Positions 1 through 8,931 of a DNA stretch of 64,000 bases are shown piece by piece. Within the stretch, counting starts at the first letter, position 1. Each line of letters starts with the position of its first letter. Made by a program: the position numbers and the translations under genes. The DNA is from CAVQSS01 sp963746605 (GTDB lineage Bacteria; Desulfobacterota; RBG-13-43-22), in contig CAVVCH010000019.1 of the NCBI GenBank assembly GCA_963746605.1, forward strand, positions 1-64,000, in the 5' to 3' direction. The notes below the pieces were generated by a model, which saw only the letters and a program-made list of their open reading frames with translations, did not search any database and had not been told where the DNA came from.

Positions 1-705
1 CACGGGCATGGAACCGCCGGCGATCGGCGACCGGGACGCTCCGATAGATCGCGTCGCGCAGGAGCTGATGGCGGAAGTCGATCGTCCCACGAAGGCCGGG
101 CGGATCGAGGACGAAGTTGTCGATCAGCTCCTGGAGGGGCGCCTCGATCGCTTCTGGCGCGACGTCCAGGACGCCGGCAAGGACTTCGGGGACGAAGCAG
201 CGCCCGATGATGGCCCCGGCCCGGGCCACGGCTTGCGCCTCGGGCGAGCGATAGGACAGCCGGGCGAGGACGGCGTCCTCGATCGTGTCGGGGACGGTGG
301 CCTCGCCGATAGCGAAGCCGTTCGCCATCGCGTCGGCGTCGAGGGCACCGAGCAGCTCCTCGATGTGCAGGGGGATGCCATCCGTCCGTTCGTAGACCGC
401 GTCGACCACCCCGCGCGGAGCCGGCAGCCCGGTGTCGAGAACCAGGGTCGTCACGAGCGCGGCGTCGGCCTTGGTCAGCGGCGCCAGCTTGATCTCCTCG
501 CCGATCCGTTGGGTCAGCAGCCGTGAGCGCCAGTCGCGAAGGCTTCATCCCGGACGGCGCCTCGTCCGTGCGGTGAAGCCGCCGCACAGGAGGAGCTGGC
601 GGTCACGCGACCGGCGCGCCACCTCGCTGATCAGTTCGAGACTCAGGTCGTCCGCCCACTGGAGGTCGTCGAAGCCGAGGAGCGTCGGACCGCGAAGCGC
701 GATTG
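1..705 (-). pseudogene. AAA ATPase domain fragment of a LuxR/adenylate-cyclase-type regulator, frameshifted and truncated
   Basis: The minus strand encodes the central part of a large ATPase of the kind found in LuxR-type or AAA-coupled adenylate cyclase regulators. The Walker B region reads LLGFDDLQWADDLSLEL, followed by ISEVARRSRDR and LLLCGG. Translation must then change frame twice within about 60 bases (around 545-600) to continue as RTDEAPSG and then RDWRSRLLTQRIGEE. From there it stays open to the window edge, with AVYERTDGIPLHIEELL and IIGRCFVPEVLAGVLD. The Walker A part is missing because homology stops at about 705. The segment is clearly GC-richer than what follows. It is either a transferred, decayed gene or a misjoined contig end. 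The family assignment is fairly safe; the wider function is unknown. Confidence 0.6.
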
Positions 706-1532
706 TTGGTCCATCCACCTGTTCCCAGATAAAGGTAATCCCTCCATTGGAAGGCGCATTGGTATTCCGGTCCTCCGGCCAATCCCGTTTCCTCCTCGAA
801 GGAAATCCCGTCTTTACTTTTATAGGCTTTAGCCCCCTGCTTGTCATAAGCCGATCCGCCATGTCCCAGAAGGTAGAGTTCATTTTTATAAACAACCGGC
901 CGCCAAACCCAGTCATGGGAGGAGAAAACCTTGTAGAAGTAATGTCCGTCATCAGTCCTCAACAGATCGATCTTTGACCTGGATCCGCCCGTCAGATATA
1001 GCCTCTCATTGAAAAGGGTAGTAAACATATAGTATTCCAATTCCGGAGCATTACAGATAACCCAAGAACCCGTTTGGGAATCCAATCTCCGGACTTCGCT
1101 TGGTCTCATCTCATTAATTGAGTATAGTGAATCTTTGTGAACGATCAAATCCAGTACTGCTTCCCACCCTTGTCTATCCGATACACCATTCATTTCCTCA
1201 GAAAATTGTCCGGAATTTATGTCGTAGGAATATAGCCCTCCCCTATTGTGGGTCCCACCGAAGATCTTGTTTCTATAAACTTTCCCGGTCACAAAACGGG
1301 CCTGGGGACGGTTATCATAATCGACCAAGGATATCCAATCCCCGCCGATATTTTGTGGAAGTCCTTTCGATGATTCGGATCGTGGATCGCCTGCGGCAAT
1401 GGATAAATTGCTATTTTGGGAAATCGAACCCTTAAAAAATAAATCGCCGGAAACAGAAGCAGCCACCGATTTTGCCTCCGAGAACCGGCCAAACGTTATA
1501 ACTGACGTTTTTCTTTGAATCCGAAATGCCAC
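706..1532 (-). pseudogene. Kelch/beta-propeller-like protein fragment, C-terminus missing
   Basis: An AT-richer frame encodes repeated short blades typical of kelch or galactose-oxidase-like propellers: FGGTHNRGGLYSYD, LYSINEMRPSEVRRLDSQTG, LYLTGGSRSKIDLLRTDDG and LYLGTGGW. These folds are usually extracellular binding modules. The frame runs on past about 708, but from there it is the ATPase sequence read in the wrong frame, so the real protein is cut at the junction. The N-terminus is also doubtful: the first about 30 residues overlap the C-terminus of the DUF1566 gene in another frame, so the two may once have been one long secreted protein separated by a frameshift near 1450. No function can be assigned. 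Confidence 0.5.
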
Positions 1533-2871
1533 CTATAAAATTTGTAATATAGGCGTGATCAAAAGTTTGAGAATTACTGTCCCGTTTGGAGGTGGAAGAC
1601 CAATAGGTCGGCTTTGCCGGAACATTAAGGAAAGGGTGATTCTCCGGCAAATGTATGGCGTTGTAACTGCCCAAGGAATGGCCGATCAAGGTGGAAAGGT
1701 CGTTAATATTGGGCAATCTCCAGTCATGGTATCCAAGGTAATTTCGATTATTCAGACATCCTACAAAATCAAGCGCCTCCTGCCAGGTCTTGGCGGATCC
1801 CAGGGTTGCATTCCGAGGGGCCGGGAGTATTAGCATCTTTGGTCCATATCAAGCCGGTCAGGTTATCCCTAACTGAGCATCACCTCCATAATCAGTAAAC
1901 CTGGGGGTTGGCCAGGCTAAACCCGCCTGGATGTCTCCATCTTCTCCCGTCCCTGCACATGGTATTTCGCCAAGTCCGCTATAACATTTGGTAAGTCCTG
2001 TTCTGGGGAGGGAGATTTTGCTGCCAGAATTACCTCGGACCGGCCAAATTGAGTAATCAACTGAATACTTTCTATGCCCCCCACAGGAGTCAATGGAGTT
2101 GGTAAAGTGCACGTACCATGCGCAATAACCATCAGCAGAAGTAGAAGTTAGGTAAGAATGGTAAGTTGAAGCGATATTCTAAAAACCCTGGCCGACCAGC
2201 CACGTAATTGAATTATCCTGGGAAAAATTAAGAAGACTTTTCAATTCAATAATATTCGGCAAACGCCAATCGGAATATCCGCACAAATTAAGATTATTGG
2301 CATAAGCTAACGCTTCAGACCAACCCGAATAGTCTCTTAGATTGGCATTCCTGGTCCACATCAATCCCGTGAGATGGTCTTGAACGCAATCCCCCATGAC
2401 TGCAAAACGTGGATTCGGCCAACCAACCCCGGACTGAGTTCCTCCATCTTCCAAGGAGCCGATGCAGGATCGCTCATTCCCTAGGCTGTCATAGCATTTT
2501 GTTTGCCCGGTTGTCGGCAATTCGATCTTTGCGGAATCTTGGTTGATATTAAACGTCGCCCGACAGCCGTCCTTCACCCAAATATAACTGGAGGTAAATC
2601 CCCAGGTGACATCCTTGATGCAATCGGCGGTTGAATCTTGAACGGCGACGCTGGCGTTATGGATTTCTACCGGGGAATTGCACTGATTGGGTTGGTATTC
2701 CGCACTCCAGCAGGTCAGTTGATAGTACTCAGGATATCCCTTCAGAATGATCGGTAGATAGTTTTTGCTATTGGAAGCAAGGAGTTGGGGTTGATTGGCG
2801 GAAAGAGAAAGCCCGGGAATAGACATGACCAGTAAAGAGACAACAGTTGTCAACCAGACAACACGTTTCAT
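1450..2871 (-). pseudogene. Secreted DUF3011-DUF1566-DUF1566 protein, broken by a stop and frameshifts
   Basis: The start at 2871 gives a Sec signal peptide (MKRVVWLTTVVSLLVM). A DUF3011-like segment follows at about residues 53-110 (CWSAEYQPNQCNSP to IWVKDGCRATF). Then comes a DUF1566 (Lcl C-terminal-like) repeat: LPTTGQTKCYDSLGNE, HLTGLMWTRNAN, GYSDWRLPNIIELKSLL. At 2179-2181 an in-frame TAG interrupts it; the same frame continues as NIASTYHSYLTS and SIWPVRGN into a second DUF1566 unit. That unit needs frame changes near 1865 and 1790 to join DNLTGLIWTKDA with TWQEALDFVG and NYLGYHDWRLPN, ending at YNVWPVLGG. DUF1566 domains are common in secreted proteins of Deltaproteobacteria; their role is not established. 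The nonsense codon plus several shifts make this a likely genuine pseudogene. Confidence 0.7.
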
Positions 2872-2879
2872 CCATTACC

Positions 2880-3380
2880 TCCCGGGATTTCCTTTTTATT
2901 TGGTATTATGCGTTCGATACGTTCCAGCCGCAGACTTTGGTGATGCCTCCTGGCGAAACCTATAAACGGAAGTAACTGTCACAATATCCGAAAATATAGG
3001 GGAAACAATCCCTCAAAAGTAGGGTTTTTGGATTTAAAGGGCTTTTCTTGTTTCGTTCAGATTTTTCCTCTTAGAGCTTTTCCTTAACAGGATGCGTTGC
3101 TCTTCAAAAAAGGGAGGTCATTAAGAAAACCATCCCCGTACTCGTTTTCAACCGATTGAATTTACTTCTTATAAAACAAGAAAGAATGATAATTTTGGCT
3201 TTTTGAGCTTTAGGCGATAAAGGTAGGACTATAGTAATTATAGTATAGGAAAATTTAGGATACTTTCTTCTTGGGAGGTTATGAATCATAGGTCATAATA
3301 AATTTCCAAAATTATTACAAGGGTTTTTTGAGGTCCGTATCAATGTCGTTAACTTAACGGATTAGGTCCCGAAATTCCGA
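2880..3380. other. AT-rich non-coding stretch between the DUF1566 gene and the vapBC-type module
   Basis: No convincing gene is present. The only open frame (3104-3289, minus) is short, basic and rich in isoleucine and lysine, without a ribosome binding site or a recognisable domain. The stretch probably carries the promoter of the DUF1566 gene on one side. I see no repeat or RNA structure I can support. Confidence 0.5.
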
Positions 3381-3409
3381 TTGACATCTAATTGGTACGA
3401 TTATATTAT
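3381..3409 (+). promoter_or_regulatory. Sigma70-type promoter of the vapBC-type module
   Basis: TTGACA at 3381-3386 and TATTAT at 3404-3409 are 17 bases apart, close to consensus, and sit about 50 bases before the antitoxin start. Confidence 0.7.
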
Positions 3410-3419
3410 TTTTGTCATA

Positions 3420-3443
3420 CATAAAAATTATATCATGTTTATG
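3420..3443 (+). promoter_or_regulatory. Candidate antitoxin operator (inverted repeat)
   Basis: CATAAA at 3420 and TTTATG at 3438 form a 6-base inverted repeat around 12 AT-rich bases, just downstream of the expected transcription start and immediately before the GAGGAG ribosome site. AbrB-type antitoxins commonly autoregulate through such sites. This is inference from position and symmetry. Confidence 0.35.
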
Positions 3444-3456
3444 AGGAGATAGTAAT

Positions 3457-3687
3457 ATGAAAACCAAGGTCACAACCCGGGGTCAGGTTTCCATCCCCTC
3501 CCCCATCAGAAAAAAATTTAATATTGAACCCGATTCCCAAGTCTCCTGGCAGATCGAGGGCAATACCATCCGCATCATCCCCCTGCCCAAGGATCCGGTC
3601 TCGGCCTTCAGGGGTCAGGGGCAGGGCCGATATTCTACAAATAAATTGATCAGGGACCGGGCGGATGAAAGAAGAAAAGAGAATTAA
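3457..3687 (+). CDS. AbrB/MazE-type antitoxin (VapB-like)
   Basis: A 76-residue protein with an N-terminal AbrB/SpoVT swapped-hairpin DNA-binding motif (VTTRGQVSIPSPIRKKFNI, then DSQVSWQIEGNTIRIIP, residues about 5-50) and a short basic tail (RDRADERRKEN) that would bind the partner toxin. GAGGAG lies about 8 bases before the ATG. It directly precedes a PIN-domain gene, the usual antitoxin-toxin order, so it should neutralise the toxin and repress the operon together with it. The AbrB fold is clear; the pairing is inferred from adjacency. Confidence 0.88.
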   Translation: MKTKVTTRGQVSIPSPIRKKFNIEPDSQVSWQIEGNTIRIIPLPKDPVSAFRGQGQGRYSTNKLIRDRADERRKEN

Positions 3688-3694
3688 AGAGAAA

Positions 3695-4117
3695 ATGCAT
3701 GCCGAATCGGTTTGCCTGGACAGCTCTGCCTTACTGACCCTTTGGAATGACGAATCAGGGGCCGATCGGGTTGCAGAGTTGCTGGGAGGCGGGAAGAAAA
3801 TCTATATTTCTTTTATGACGCTAATGGAGTGCCGTTACCGGATCTGGAAAAACGTCGATCGCCAGGAATCTGCAAGATTTTCAGAATATTTGGATTTGCT
3901 TCCACTTGAGGTGATCGGGGTAACGGAGACGATTTTTGATTTGGCCGTGGAGATCAAGGCCACTTATATTTTATCGGTCTGTGACAGTTGGATCATCGCC
4001 ACCGCCATCTCTACCCGGTCTCTTCTGGTCCATAAGGATCCCGAATTTGAACAGGTCGCCGACCGCCTTCAATTGGAACCCCTGCCCTATAAGCCCAAAA
4101 TCCACCCAGGAATTTAA
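3695..4117 (+). CDS. PIN-domain ribonuclease toxin (VapC-like)
   Basis: A PIN-domain protein of about 140 residues. The acidic residues expected to bind metal are visible: Asp in VCLDSSALL near the N-terminus, Glu in TLMECRYRIW, and Asp in SVCDSWIIATA and HKDPEF. VapC toxins are Mg-dependent endoribonucleases, often cutting initiator tRNA or rRNA. I prefer the ATG at 3695, which starts just before the PIN core; a start at 3665 would overlap the antitoxin by 23 bases and add a Lys/Glu-rich leader. With the AbrB-like antitoxin it forms a complete type II module. The RNA target is unknown. Confidence 0.85.
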   Translation: MHAESVCLDSSALLTLWNDESGADRVAELLGGGKKIYISFMTLMECRYRIWKNVDRQESARFSEYLDLLPLEVIGVTETIFDLAVEIKATYILSVCDSWIIATAISTRSLLVHKDPEFEQVADRLQLEPLPYKPKIHPGI

Positions 4118-4246
4118 AAAGTTGAAGGTGGGACACGTATATCGTCGAACTATTATTTTTTTACTTGCAAAAAATTAATAGTTTATGTTATTTTATCTTG
4201 TAAAAAATACAAATAGCTTGAAATTTTTACATAGATTAGACATTTG

Positions 4247-5569
4247 ATGGCCGATCTCCAGGCCTGGAAAAATCAGAAAGACCGCAAGCCAATAATTTTG
4301 CGGGGAGCGCGGCAGGTGGGAAAGACCTGGCTTCTAAAACATTTCGGGGAGCAGGCGTTCCCGAATTTCCATTATATCAACTTTGAAGAAGACGAGCGTC
4401 TTAGCCGCCTTTTCCAGGATGATCTGCGCCCAGGCCGTCTGCTCGATGAACTCCGTTTCTACTTGGATCGCCCCATAAACCCGGTCACTGATTTGGTGAT
4501 TTTCGACGAAATCCAACGTTCCCCAAGGGCCTTGAGCAGCCTGAAATATTTCTGTGAACAAATGCCGGGCCTGGCCTTGTGCGCTGCCGGTTCCCTGATC
4601 GGGGTCCTTATGACTCCCGAATCCTTTCCGGTGGGGAAAGTGATCTTTTTGGACCTCCGACCCATGAATTTTGAGGAATTTCTCCAAGGAATTGGCGAAG
4701 ACCAGCTTTATGATCTAATTAACGGCCATGACCTCCAAAGACCGATCCCCGAGGCCGCCCATTCCCGGCTCTGGGAATTGTGGAAACAATACCTGGTAGT
4801 GGGGGGTCTGCCGGAGGCCGTCCATCTGTTCAGCGGCCAAAAATCCAGCCTGTATGACGCGGTAACCTCTATCCGAGTCGTCCAGAAGAACCTACTGGAA
4901 ACCGCCCTGGCCGATATCGCCAAACACAGCGGAAGGATGAATGCCTTGAATATTGAACGCCTCTGGCGGAATGTGCCGGTCCAATTGGCTCAAACTCAGG
5001 ACGGGTCGGCCCCGAAATTCCGGTTCCGCGAAGCCATTCCGGGCATTCGGGGTTACGAGCAACTGAATGCGCCGTTGACCTGGCTGGAAAAAGCGGATTT
5101 GATCATCCGCAGCTTCATCGTTGAAAGGGCCGCCCTGCCCTTGTCGGGTTACGCCAGGGAAAACCGATTTAAACTTTATTTCTTTGACACCGGTTTGCTG
5201 GGGGCCTTGGCCGGACTGGCGCCGGCCGTTTTCCTAAAGTACGGTTTCGGAAATTATCAGGGCTATGTCGCTGAAAATTTCGTCGCTCAGGAGCTGCGGG
5301 CCGCCGGGTTGGAAAGGCTCTATTGCTGGCAGGGCCGGACATCCGAGATTGAATTTCTGGTGGAATCTGAAAGCGAGATCATCCCTTGGGAGGTTAAATC
5401 CGGGAGGGTCACCCATTCTAAAAGCTTGACCGTTTATGAAGAGAGGCTACCAACCCAAACCTCCTTTGTTCTCAGCGCGGCCAATTTCCAGCAAAAAGGA
5501 ACCCGCTCCCTGGCGCCCATCTATGTGGCCGGAACGCTTGGCGAGGCGGCTAAGGACCGGTCCCCTTAA
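4247..5569 (+). CDS. DUF4143 AAA ATPase (archaeal-type)
   Basis: A 440-residue protein. The AAA_14 domain begins almost at the N-terminus: Walker A is LRGARQVGKTWL (about 20-31), Walker B is LVIFDEIQR, and sensor-like CAAGSLIG follows. The C-terminal half is DUF4143, an endonuclease-like fold; WQGRTSEIEFLVES and IIPWEVKSG match its PD-(D/E)XK-like core. Family members are widespread in archaea and anaerobes and often lie in accessory regions; the role is unknown, with defence or toxin-like activity suggested but unproven. A TTG at 4244 is the alternative start; no clear ribosome site is seen, and an in-frame stop lies just upstream. It follows the VapBC-type module after a 127-base AT-rich gap, so it may be an independent unit. 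Confidence 0.85.
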   Translation: MADLQAWKNQKDRKPIILRGARQVGKTWLLKHFGEQAFPNFHYINFEEDERLSRLFQDDLRPGRLLDELRFYLDRPINPVTDLVIFDEIQRSPRALSSLKYFCEQMPGLALCAAGSLIGVLMTPESFPVGKVIFLDLRPMNFEEFLQGIGEDQLYDLINGHDLQRPIPEAAHSRLWELWKQYLVVGGLPEAVHLFSGQKSSLYDAVTSIRVVQKNLLETALADIAKHSGRMNALNIERLWRNVPVQLAQTQDGSAPKFRFREAIPGIRGYEQLNAPLTWLEKADLIIRSFIVERAALPLSGYARENRFKLYFFDTGLLGALAGLAPAVFLKYGFGNYQGYVAENFVAQELRAAGLERLYCWQGRTSEIEFLVESESEIIPWEVKSGRVTHSKSLTVYEERLPTQTSFVLSAANFQQKGTRSLAPIYVAGTLGEAAKDRSP

Positions 5570-5675
5570 ATAATTGAAACTAACCAATAGTTGACATTCT
5601 GCCCCAGACCTGAATTATATTATACCTAATTGAATCTGGTGGCTTGGATCCAAACGGATTGGACTGAGACTTCCT

Positions 5676-5722
5676 GAAAAAGCGCTGATCAGCCTCTGGG
5701 AGAAGTCCGGGGGCTTTTTTTG
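5676..5722 (+). terminator. Possible intrinsic terminator upstream of panC
   Basis: GACTTCC and GGGAGAAGTC can pair across an internal GC-rich loop and are followed by a run of seven T. The stem is imperfect. It would end transcription from the ATPase gene a few bases before panC. Confidence 0.3.
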
Positions 5723-5728
5723 TTTTTT

Positions 5729-6577
5729 ATGGAAATAATTCAAGACCTTAAAGCCATGCAACAATGGGCGGAGGCCCAGCGTCGGATCGGTCTGACGATC
5801 GCCCTGGTGCCCACCATGGGTTTTTTTCACGCCGGGCATTTGAATTTGATGAACCAGGGCCGGGAAATGGCCGATAAGGTAGTAGTCAGTCTGTTCGTCA
5901 ATCCCTTGCAGTTCGGGATCGGGGAAGATTTTGAAAAATACCCCCGCGACTTCGAGCGGGACCGTCAACTGGCCGAGGAGGCGGGGGTGGATATCCTCTT
6001 TACCCCCCGTCACGAAGACCTCTACCCGGAGGACTATCAGACCTACGTCTCCGTGGAGCAGGTCACCCAGGGCTTGTGCGGGGCCAGCCGGCCTGGGCAT
6101 TTCCGGGGGGTTACCACTATTGTCTGCAAGTTGTTTCAATTGGTTAAACCGCACAAGGCCATTTTTGGGCTGAAGGACTATCAACAGGTGGCGACCATAA
6201 AGCAAATGGTTCGGGACCTGAATATGGACGTCGAGGTCATCGGCCTGCCGACCGTTCGAGAAGCTGACGGCCTAGCCATGAGTTCCAGAAACGTGTACCT
6301 TTCTCCTAAGGACCGAATAGCCGCCCTATCCCTCTCCCAATCACTTTCGGCTGCCCGAAAAAGCTGTCGGCAGGGAGAACGGGAGTCCGGTCCAATCTTG
6401 GCCGAGGTAATCCGAATCCTGACCCGCCATCCGGAGAATCAGATCGACTATGCCACCATCGTTGATCCCCATACCTTGAAGGAACTGGGAACCATTCAAT
6501 CCAGGGGCATCTTGGCCCTGGCGGTCCGGGTCGGCAAGACCCGGCTGATCGATAACTCTCTATTGGAGGTAAACTAA
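5729..6577 (+). CDS. panC: Pantothenate synthetase
   Basis: Joins D-pantoate and beta-alanine using ATP to make pantothenate, the precursor of coenzyme A; cytosolic. The 282-residue length is normal. Diagnostic motifs are PTMGFFHAGHLNLM (nucleotidyltransferase HIGH-type motif, residues about 28-41), FVNPLQF, the conserved IFGLKDYQQ and the KMSKS-like MSSRNVYLS. The ATG at 5729 gives the usual start MEIIQDLKAM; a TTG three codons upstream is possible but atypical. The stop is two bases before panD, so the two enzymes of this branch are co-transcribed. No panB is present in the window. Confidence 0.97.
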   Translation: MEIIQDLKAMQQWAEAQRRIGLTIALVPTMGFFHAGHLNLMNQGREMADKVVVSLFVNPLQFGIGEDFEKYPRDFERDRQLAEEAGVDILFTPRHEDLYPEDYQTYVSVEQVTQGLCGASRPGHFRGVTTIVCKLFQLVKPHKAIFGLKDYQQVATIKQMVRDLNMDVEVIGLPTVREADGLAMSSRNVYLSPKDRIAALSLSQSLSAARKSCRQGERESGPILAEVIRILTRHPENQIDYATIVDPHTLKELGTIQSRGILALAVRVGKTRLIDNSLLEVN

Positions 6578-6579
6578 CC

Positions 6580-6939
6580 ATGCTGCGACACCTTTTAAAA
6601 TCCAAAATTCATCGGGCCACGATTACGGATAGCAATATCCACTACCAGGGCAGTATGACCATAGACCTGGACCTGATGGAGGCCGCCGATATCCTGCCCT
6701 TCGAACAAATAAACGTGTACAACATTTCCAACGGAGAGCGATTTGAAACCTATGCCGTGGAAGGGACCCGGGGAAGCGGAGAAATTTGTCTGAACGGAGC
6801 GGCTGCCCGCAAGGGCGTGGTGGGGGACCTGATCATCATTGCCACTTACGCCGGATTGAACGAGCAGGAGCTGAAGAATTTCCAACCGAAGATCGTCCAG
6901 GTTGACGCCAGGAATCACCGTCTGCTAAGAGCCGCTTAA
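6580..6939 (+). CDS. panD: Aspartate 1-decarboxylase
   Basis: Makes beta-alanine from aspartate for pantothenate synthesis. The proenzyme cleaves itself at Gly24-Ser25 to create the catalytic pyruvoyl group; here YQGSMTID places the bond exactly at residues 24 and 25. Other conserved elements are the MLRHLLKSKIHRATIT start, EQINVYNISNGERFETYA, GEICLNGAAARK and GDLIIIATY. The 119-residue length is typical. It is translationally close to panC (2-base gap) and 12 bases from the DUF502 gene, so all three are probably one operon. Confidence 0.98.
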   Translation: MLRHLLKSKIHRATITDSNIHYQGSMTIDLDLMEAADILPFEQINVYNISNGERFETYAVEGTRGSGEICLNGAAARKGVVGDLIIIATYAGLNEQELKNFQPKIVQVDARNHRLLRAA

Positions 6940-6951
6940 TAGAGGATCGGG

Positions 6952-7611
6952 GTGACCCGTCTTAAGAACTGGATAAAGAACTACCTCCTTACCGGGCTGA
7001 TCGTTGTCGTCCCGGTGGCCATCACCCTCTATATCATTCAGGCCCTGATTGGGGTCATGGATCAGTTCCTCTCCGTCCTTCCCCCGCCCTACCACCCCGA
7101 CACCCTGCTGGGTTTTCACCTCCCGGGGTTGGGGCTGGTCCTTTTGACCTTACTCCTTTTTGTCGTGGGTATCGCGACCCACAACTATGCCGGCAAAAAA
7201 ATGGTGGGTTACTGGGAGGCCCTGGTCCGCCGAATTCCAGTGGTCCGGAATATTTATCAGGCCCTTAAACAATTCACCGAGGCCATCTTCCTCAATTCCA
7301 ACGGTCACTTTAAGCAAGTGGTGATGCTGGAATTTCCCCGTAAGGGGGTATTTTCTTTAGGATTCTCCGCGGGCCCGGCCCGGGGTGAACTGGAACGCCG
7401 GGCCGGCGAACGGATCTGGCATATCTTTATCCCCTGCACCCCCAATCCCACCACCGGATATTACGTGCTGGCCCCGGAGAAAGACCTGCTCTTTCTGCAA
7501 ATGTCCGTTGAAGAGGCCTTCAAGCTGATCATATCCGGGGGACTGATCGCCCCGGAAGCCGACAGCCGCCCAGCCTTCATCTCCGCATCCGGCCCGCCGC
7601 CGGCCATTTAA
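6952..7611 (+). CDS. DUF502 integral membrane protein
   Basis: A 219-residue protein of the DUF502 family. It has two membrane segments, about residues 10-33 (LLTGLIVVVPVAITLYIIQAL) and 58-78 (GLGLVLLTLLLFVVGIAT). A conserved cytoplasmic part follows with RIPVVRNIYQALKQF, FKQVVMLEFPRKG and FIPCTPNPTTGYY, which is the family signature. The start is a GTG with AGAGG about 7 bases upstream. The biochemical function is not known. It is the last gene of the panCD transcription unit; metK then has its own promoter. Confidence 0.9.
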   Translation: MTRLKNWIKNYLLTGLIVVVPVAITLYIIQALIGVMDQFLSVLPPPYHPDTLLGFHLPGLGLVLLTLLLFVVGIATHNYAGKKMVGYWEALVRRIPVVRNIYQALKQFTEAIFLNSNGHFKQVVMLEFPRKGVFSLGFSAGPARGELERRAGERIWHIFIPCTPNPTTGYYVLAPEKDLLFLQMSVEEAFKLIISGGLIAPEADSRPAFISASGPPPAI

Positions 7612-7614
7612 GTC

Positions 7615-7642
7615 TTGACAATTGTAACTGATTGACTAATAT
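7615..7642 (+). promoter_or_regulatory. Sigma70-type promoter of metK
   Basis: TTGACA at 7615 and TAATAT at 7637 are separated by 16 bases, just after the DUF502 stop and about 30 bases before the metK start. The gap is too short for a known SAM riboswitch and none is seen. Confidence 0.6.
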
Positions 7643-7669
7643 GGTTTATTTTTTTAAGGAGGGGTGTCT

Positions 7670-8860
7670 ATGAGTTCAGCAAACTATTTTTTTACCTCGG
7701 AATCAGTCACCGAGGGCCATCCGGACAAAGTCGCCGATCAGATATCGGATTCCATTCTGGATGCCATTTTAAAGGAAGACCCCAAGTCCCGGGTCGCCTG
7801 CGAGACCTTGGTCACCACCGGGCTGGTTTTAATTGCCGGGGAGATTACCACCAACACGTATGTGGAAATGCCGGGCATCGTCCGGCAGACCATCAAGGAA
7901 ATAGGGTATAACGATTCCTCCATGGGTTTCGACTGGGAGACCTGCGCTGTGTTGACCAGCATTGACAAGCAGTCTCCCGATATCGCCATGGGGGTCAACG
8001 GAGATGTTAAGAGAGAACAGGGGGCCGGGGACCAGGGTATGATGTTCGGTTACGCCTGCAACGAAACCAAGGATTTTATGCCCATGCCTATCTGGTACGC
8101 CCACCGCCTGGCGCGACGACTGGCGGAAGTTCGCAAAAAGGGGATCCTTAAATTCCTCCGTCCCGACGGGAAGACCCAGGTCACCGTGGAGTATTTAAAT
8201 GGAAAACCGGTTTCTATCCCTACCGTGGTGATCGCCGCCCAACACGCCCCGGACGTCACCTACAAAAAACTTCGGGAAGGCATTATTGAAACCGTGATCA
8301 AAAAAGTCATTCCGGCCTCCTTGCTGACCAAGAAAACCCAGTTCTTGATCAACACTACCGGGCGTTTCGTGGTCGGAGGCCCCCTGGGAGACTGCGGTAT
8401 GACCGGTCGAAAAATCATCGCCGACACTTACGGGGGCCGGGGCAGTCACGGAGGCGGGGCTTTTTCCGGTAAAGATCCTTCCAAAGTAGACCGCAGTTCT
8501 TCCTATATGGCCCGCTATGTGGCCAAGAACGTAGTGGCCGCCGGTCTGGCCGACGTCTGTCGGCTCCAGGTGGCTTATACCATCGGACAGGCCGACCCGC
8601 TTTCCATTTTCGTGGATACCCGCGGCACCGGGAAGCTTCCCGATGATCAGTTGAACCGCATCATCCGGGAGACTTTCAGTTTCAAGCCGGCCGAGATCAT
8701 CCGGCACCTGAACCTGCTGCGCCCGGTTTTTAGAGACACGGCGGCCTACGGCCACTTCGGCCGGACCGAACCCGGCTTCACCTGGGAAAAAATCGATAAG
8801 CTTGACATCCTGCGGGAAAAAGCCGGGATTCAAGGCAAACCCCGCGCCTCCAAAAAATAA
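7670..8860 (+). CDS. metK: S-adenosylmethionine synthase
   Basis: Forms S-adenosylmethionine from methionine and ATP, the main methyl donor. The 396-residue length is standard. Motifs: FTSESVTEGHPDKVADQ at the N-terminus (phosphate-binding His), GAGDQGMMFGYA (methionine-loop hexapeptide), GGRGSHGGGAFSGKDPSK (glycine-rich ATP loop) and VDRSSSYMARYVAKN. The ATG at 7670 lies 6 bases after AAGGAGGGG and gives the conserved start; the GTG at 7664 lies inside the ribosome site. ahcY follows in the same direction after 71 bases, so methyl donor synthesis and S-adenosylhomocysteine removal are encoded side by side. Confidence 0.98.
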   Translation: MSSANYFFTSESVTEGHPDKVADQISDSILDAILKEDPKSRVACETLVTTGLVLIAGEITTNTYVEMPGIVRQTIKEIGYNDSSMGFDWETCAVLTSIDKQSPDIAMGVNGDVKREQGAGDQGMMFGYACNETKDFMPMPIWYAHRLARRLAEVRKKGILKFLRPDGKTQVTVEYLNGKPVSIPTVVIAAQHAPDVTYKKLREGIIETVIKKVIPASLLTKKTQFLINTTGRFVVGGPLGDCGMTGRKIIADTYGGRGSHGGGAFSGKDPSKVDRSSSYMARYVAKNVVAAGLADVCRLQVAYTIGQADPLSIFVDTRGTGKLPDDQLNRIIRETFSFKPAEIIRHLNLLRPVFRDTAAYGHFGRTEPGFTWEKIDKLDILREKAGIQGKPRASKK

Positions 8861-8867
8861 CCCCGAA

Positions 8868-8891
8868 AAAAGTCTGAAAACGACTTTTTCC
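8868..8891 (+). promoter_or_regulatory. Small hairpin in the metK-ahcY spacer
   Basis: AAAAAGTC and GACTTTTT form an AT-rich 8-9 base stem around a short loop. It lacks a GC-rich base and a terminal T run of its own, so it is more likely a processing or stability element than a terminator. No S-adenosylhomocysteine riboswitch is recognisable in the 71-base spacer. Confidence 0.3.
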
Positions 8892-8931
8892 TTGGCAGGG
8901 GATCCCGCCATTAGGAGAGAAAGGAACATTT

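Noticed and set aside
603..710. C-terminal tail of the propeller frame
   Set aside because: It is the ATPase sequence read in the wrong frame after the junction (RASRSDAPRLRRPP), not protein.
3104..3289. 61-residue minus-strand open frame
   Set aside because: Basic, AT-driven composition, no ribosome site, no family resemblance; probably chance.
7612..7669. SAM riboswitch before metK
   Set aside because: Only about 58 bases are available, mostly promoter; no pseudoknot or kink-turn elements can be fitted.
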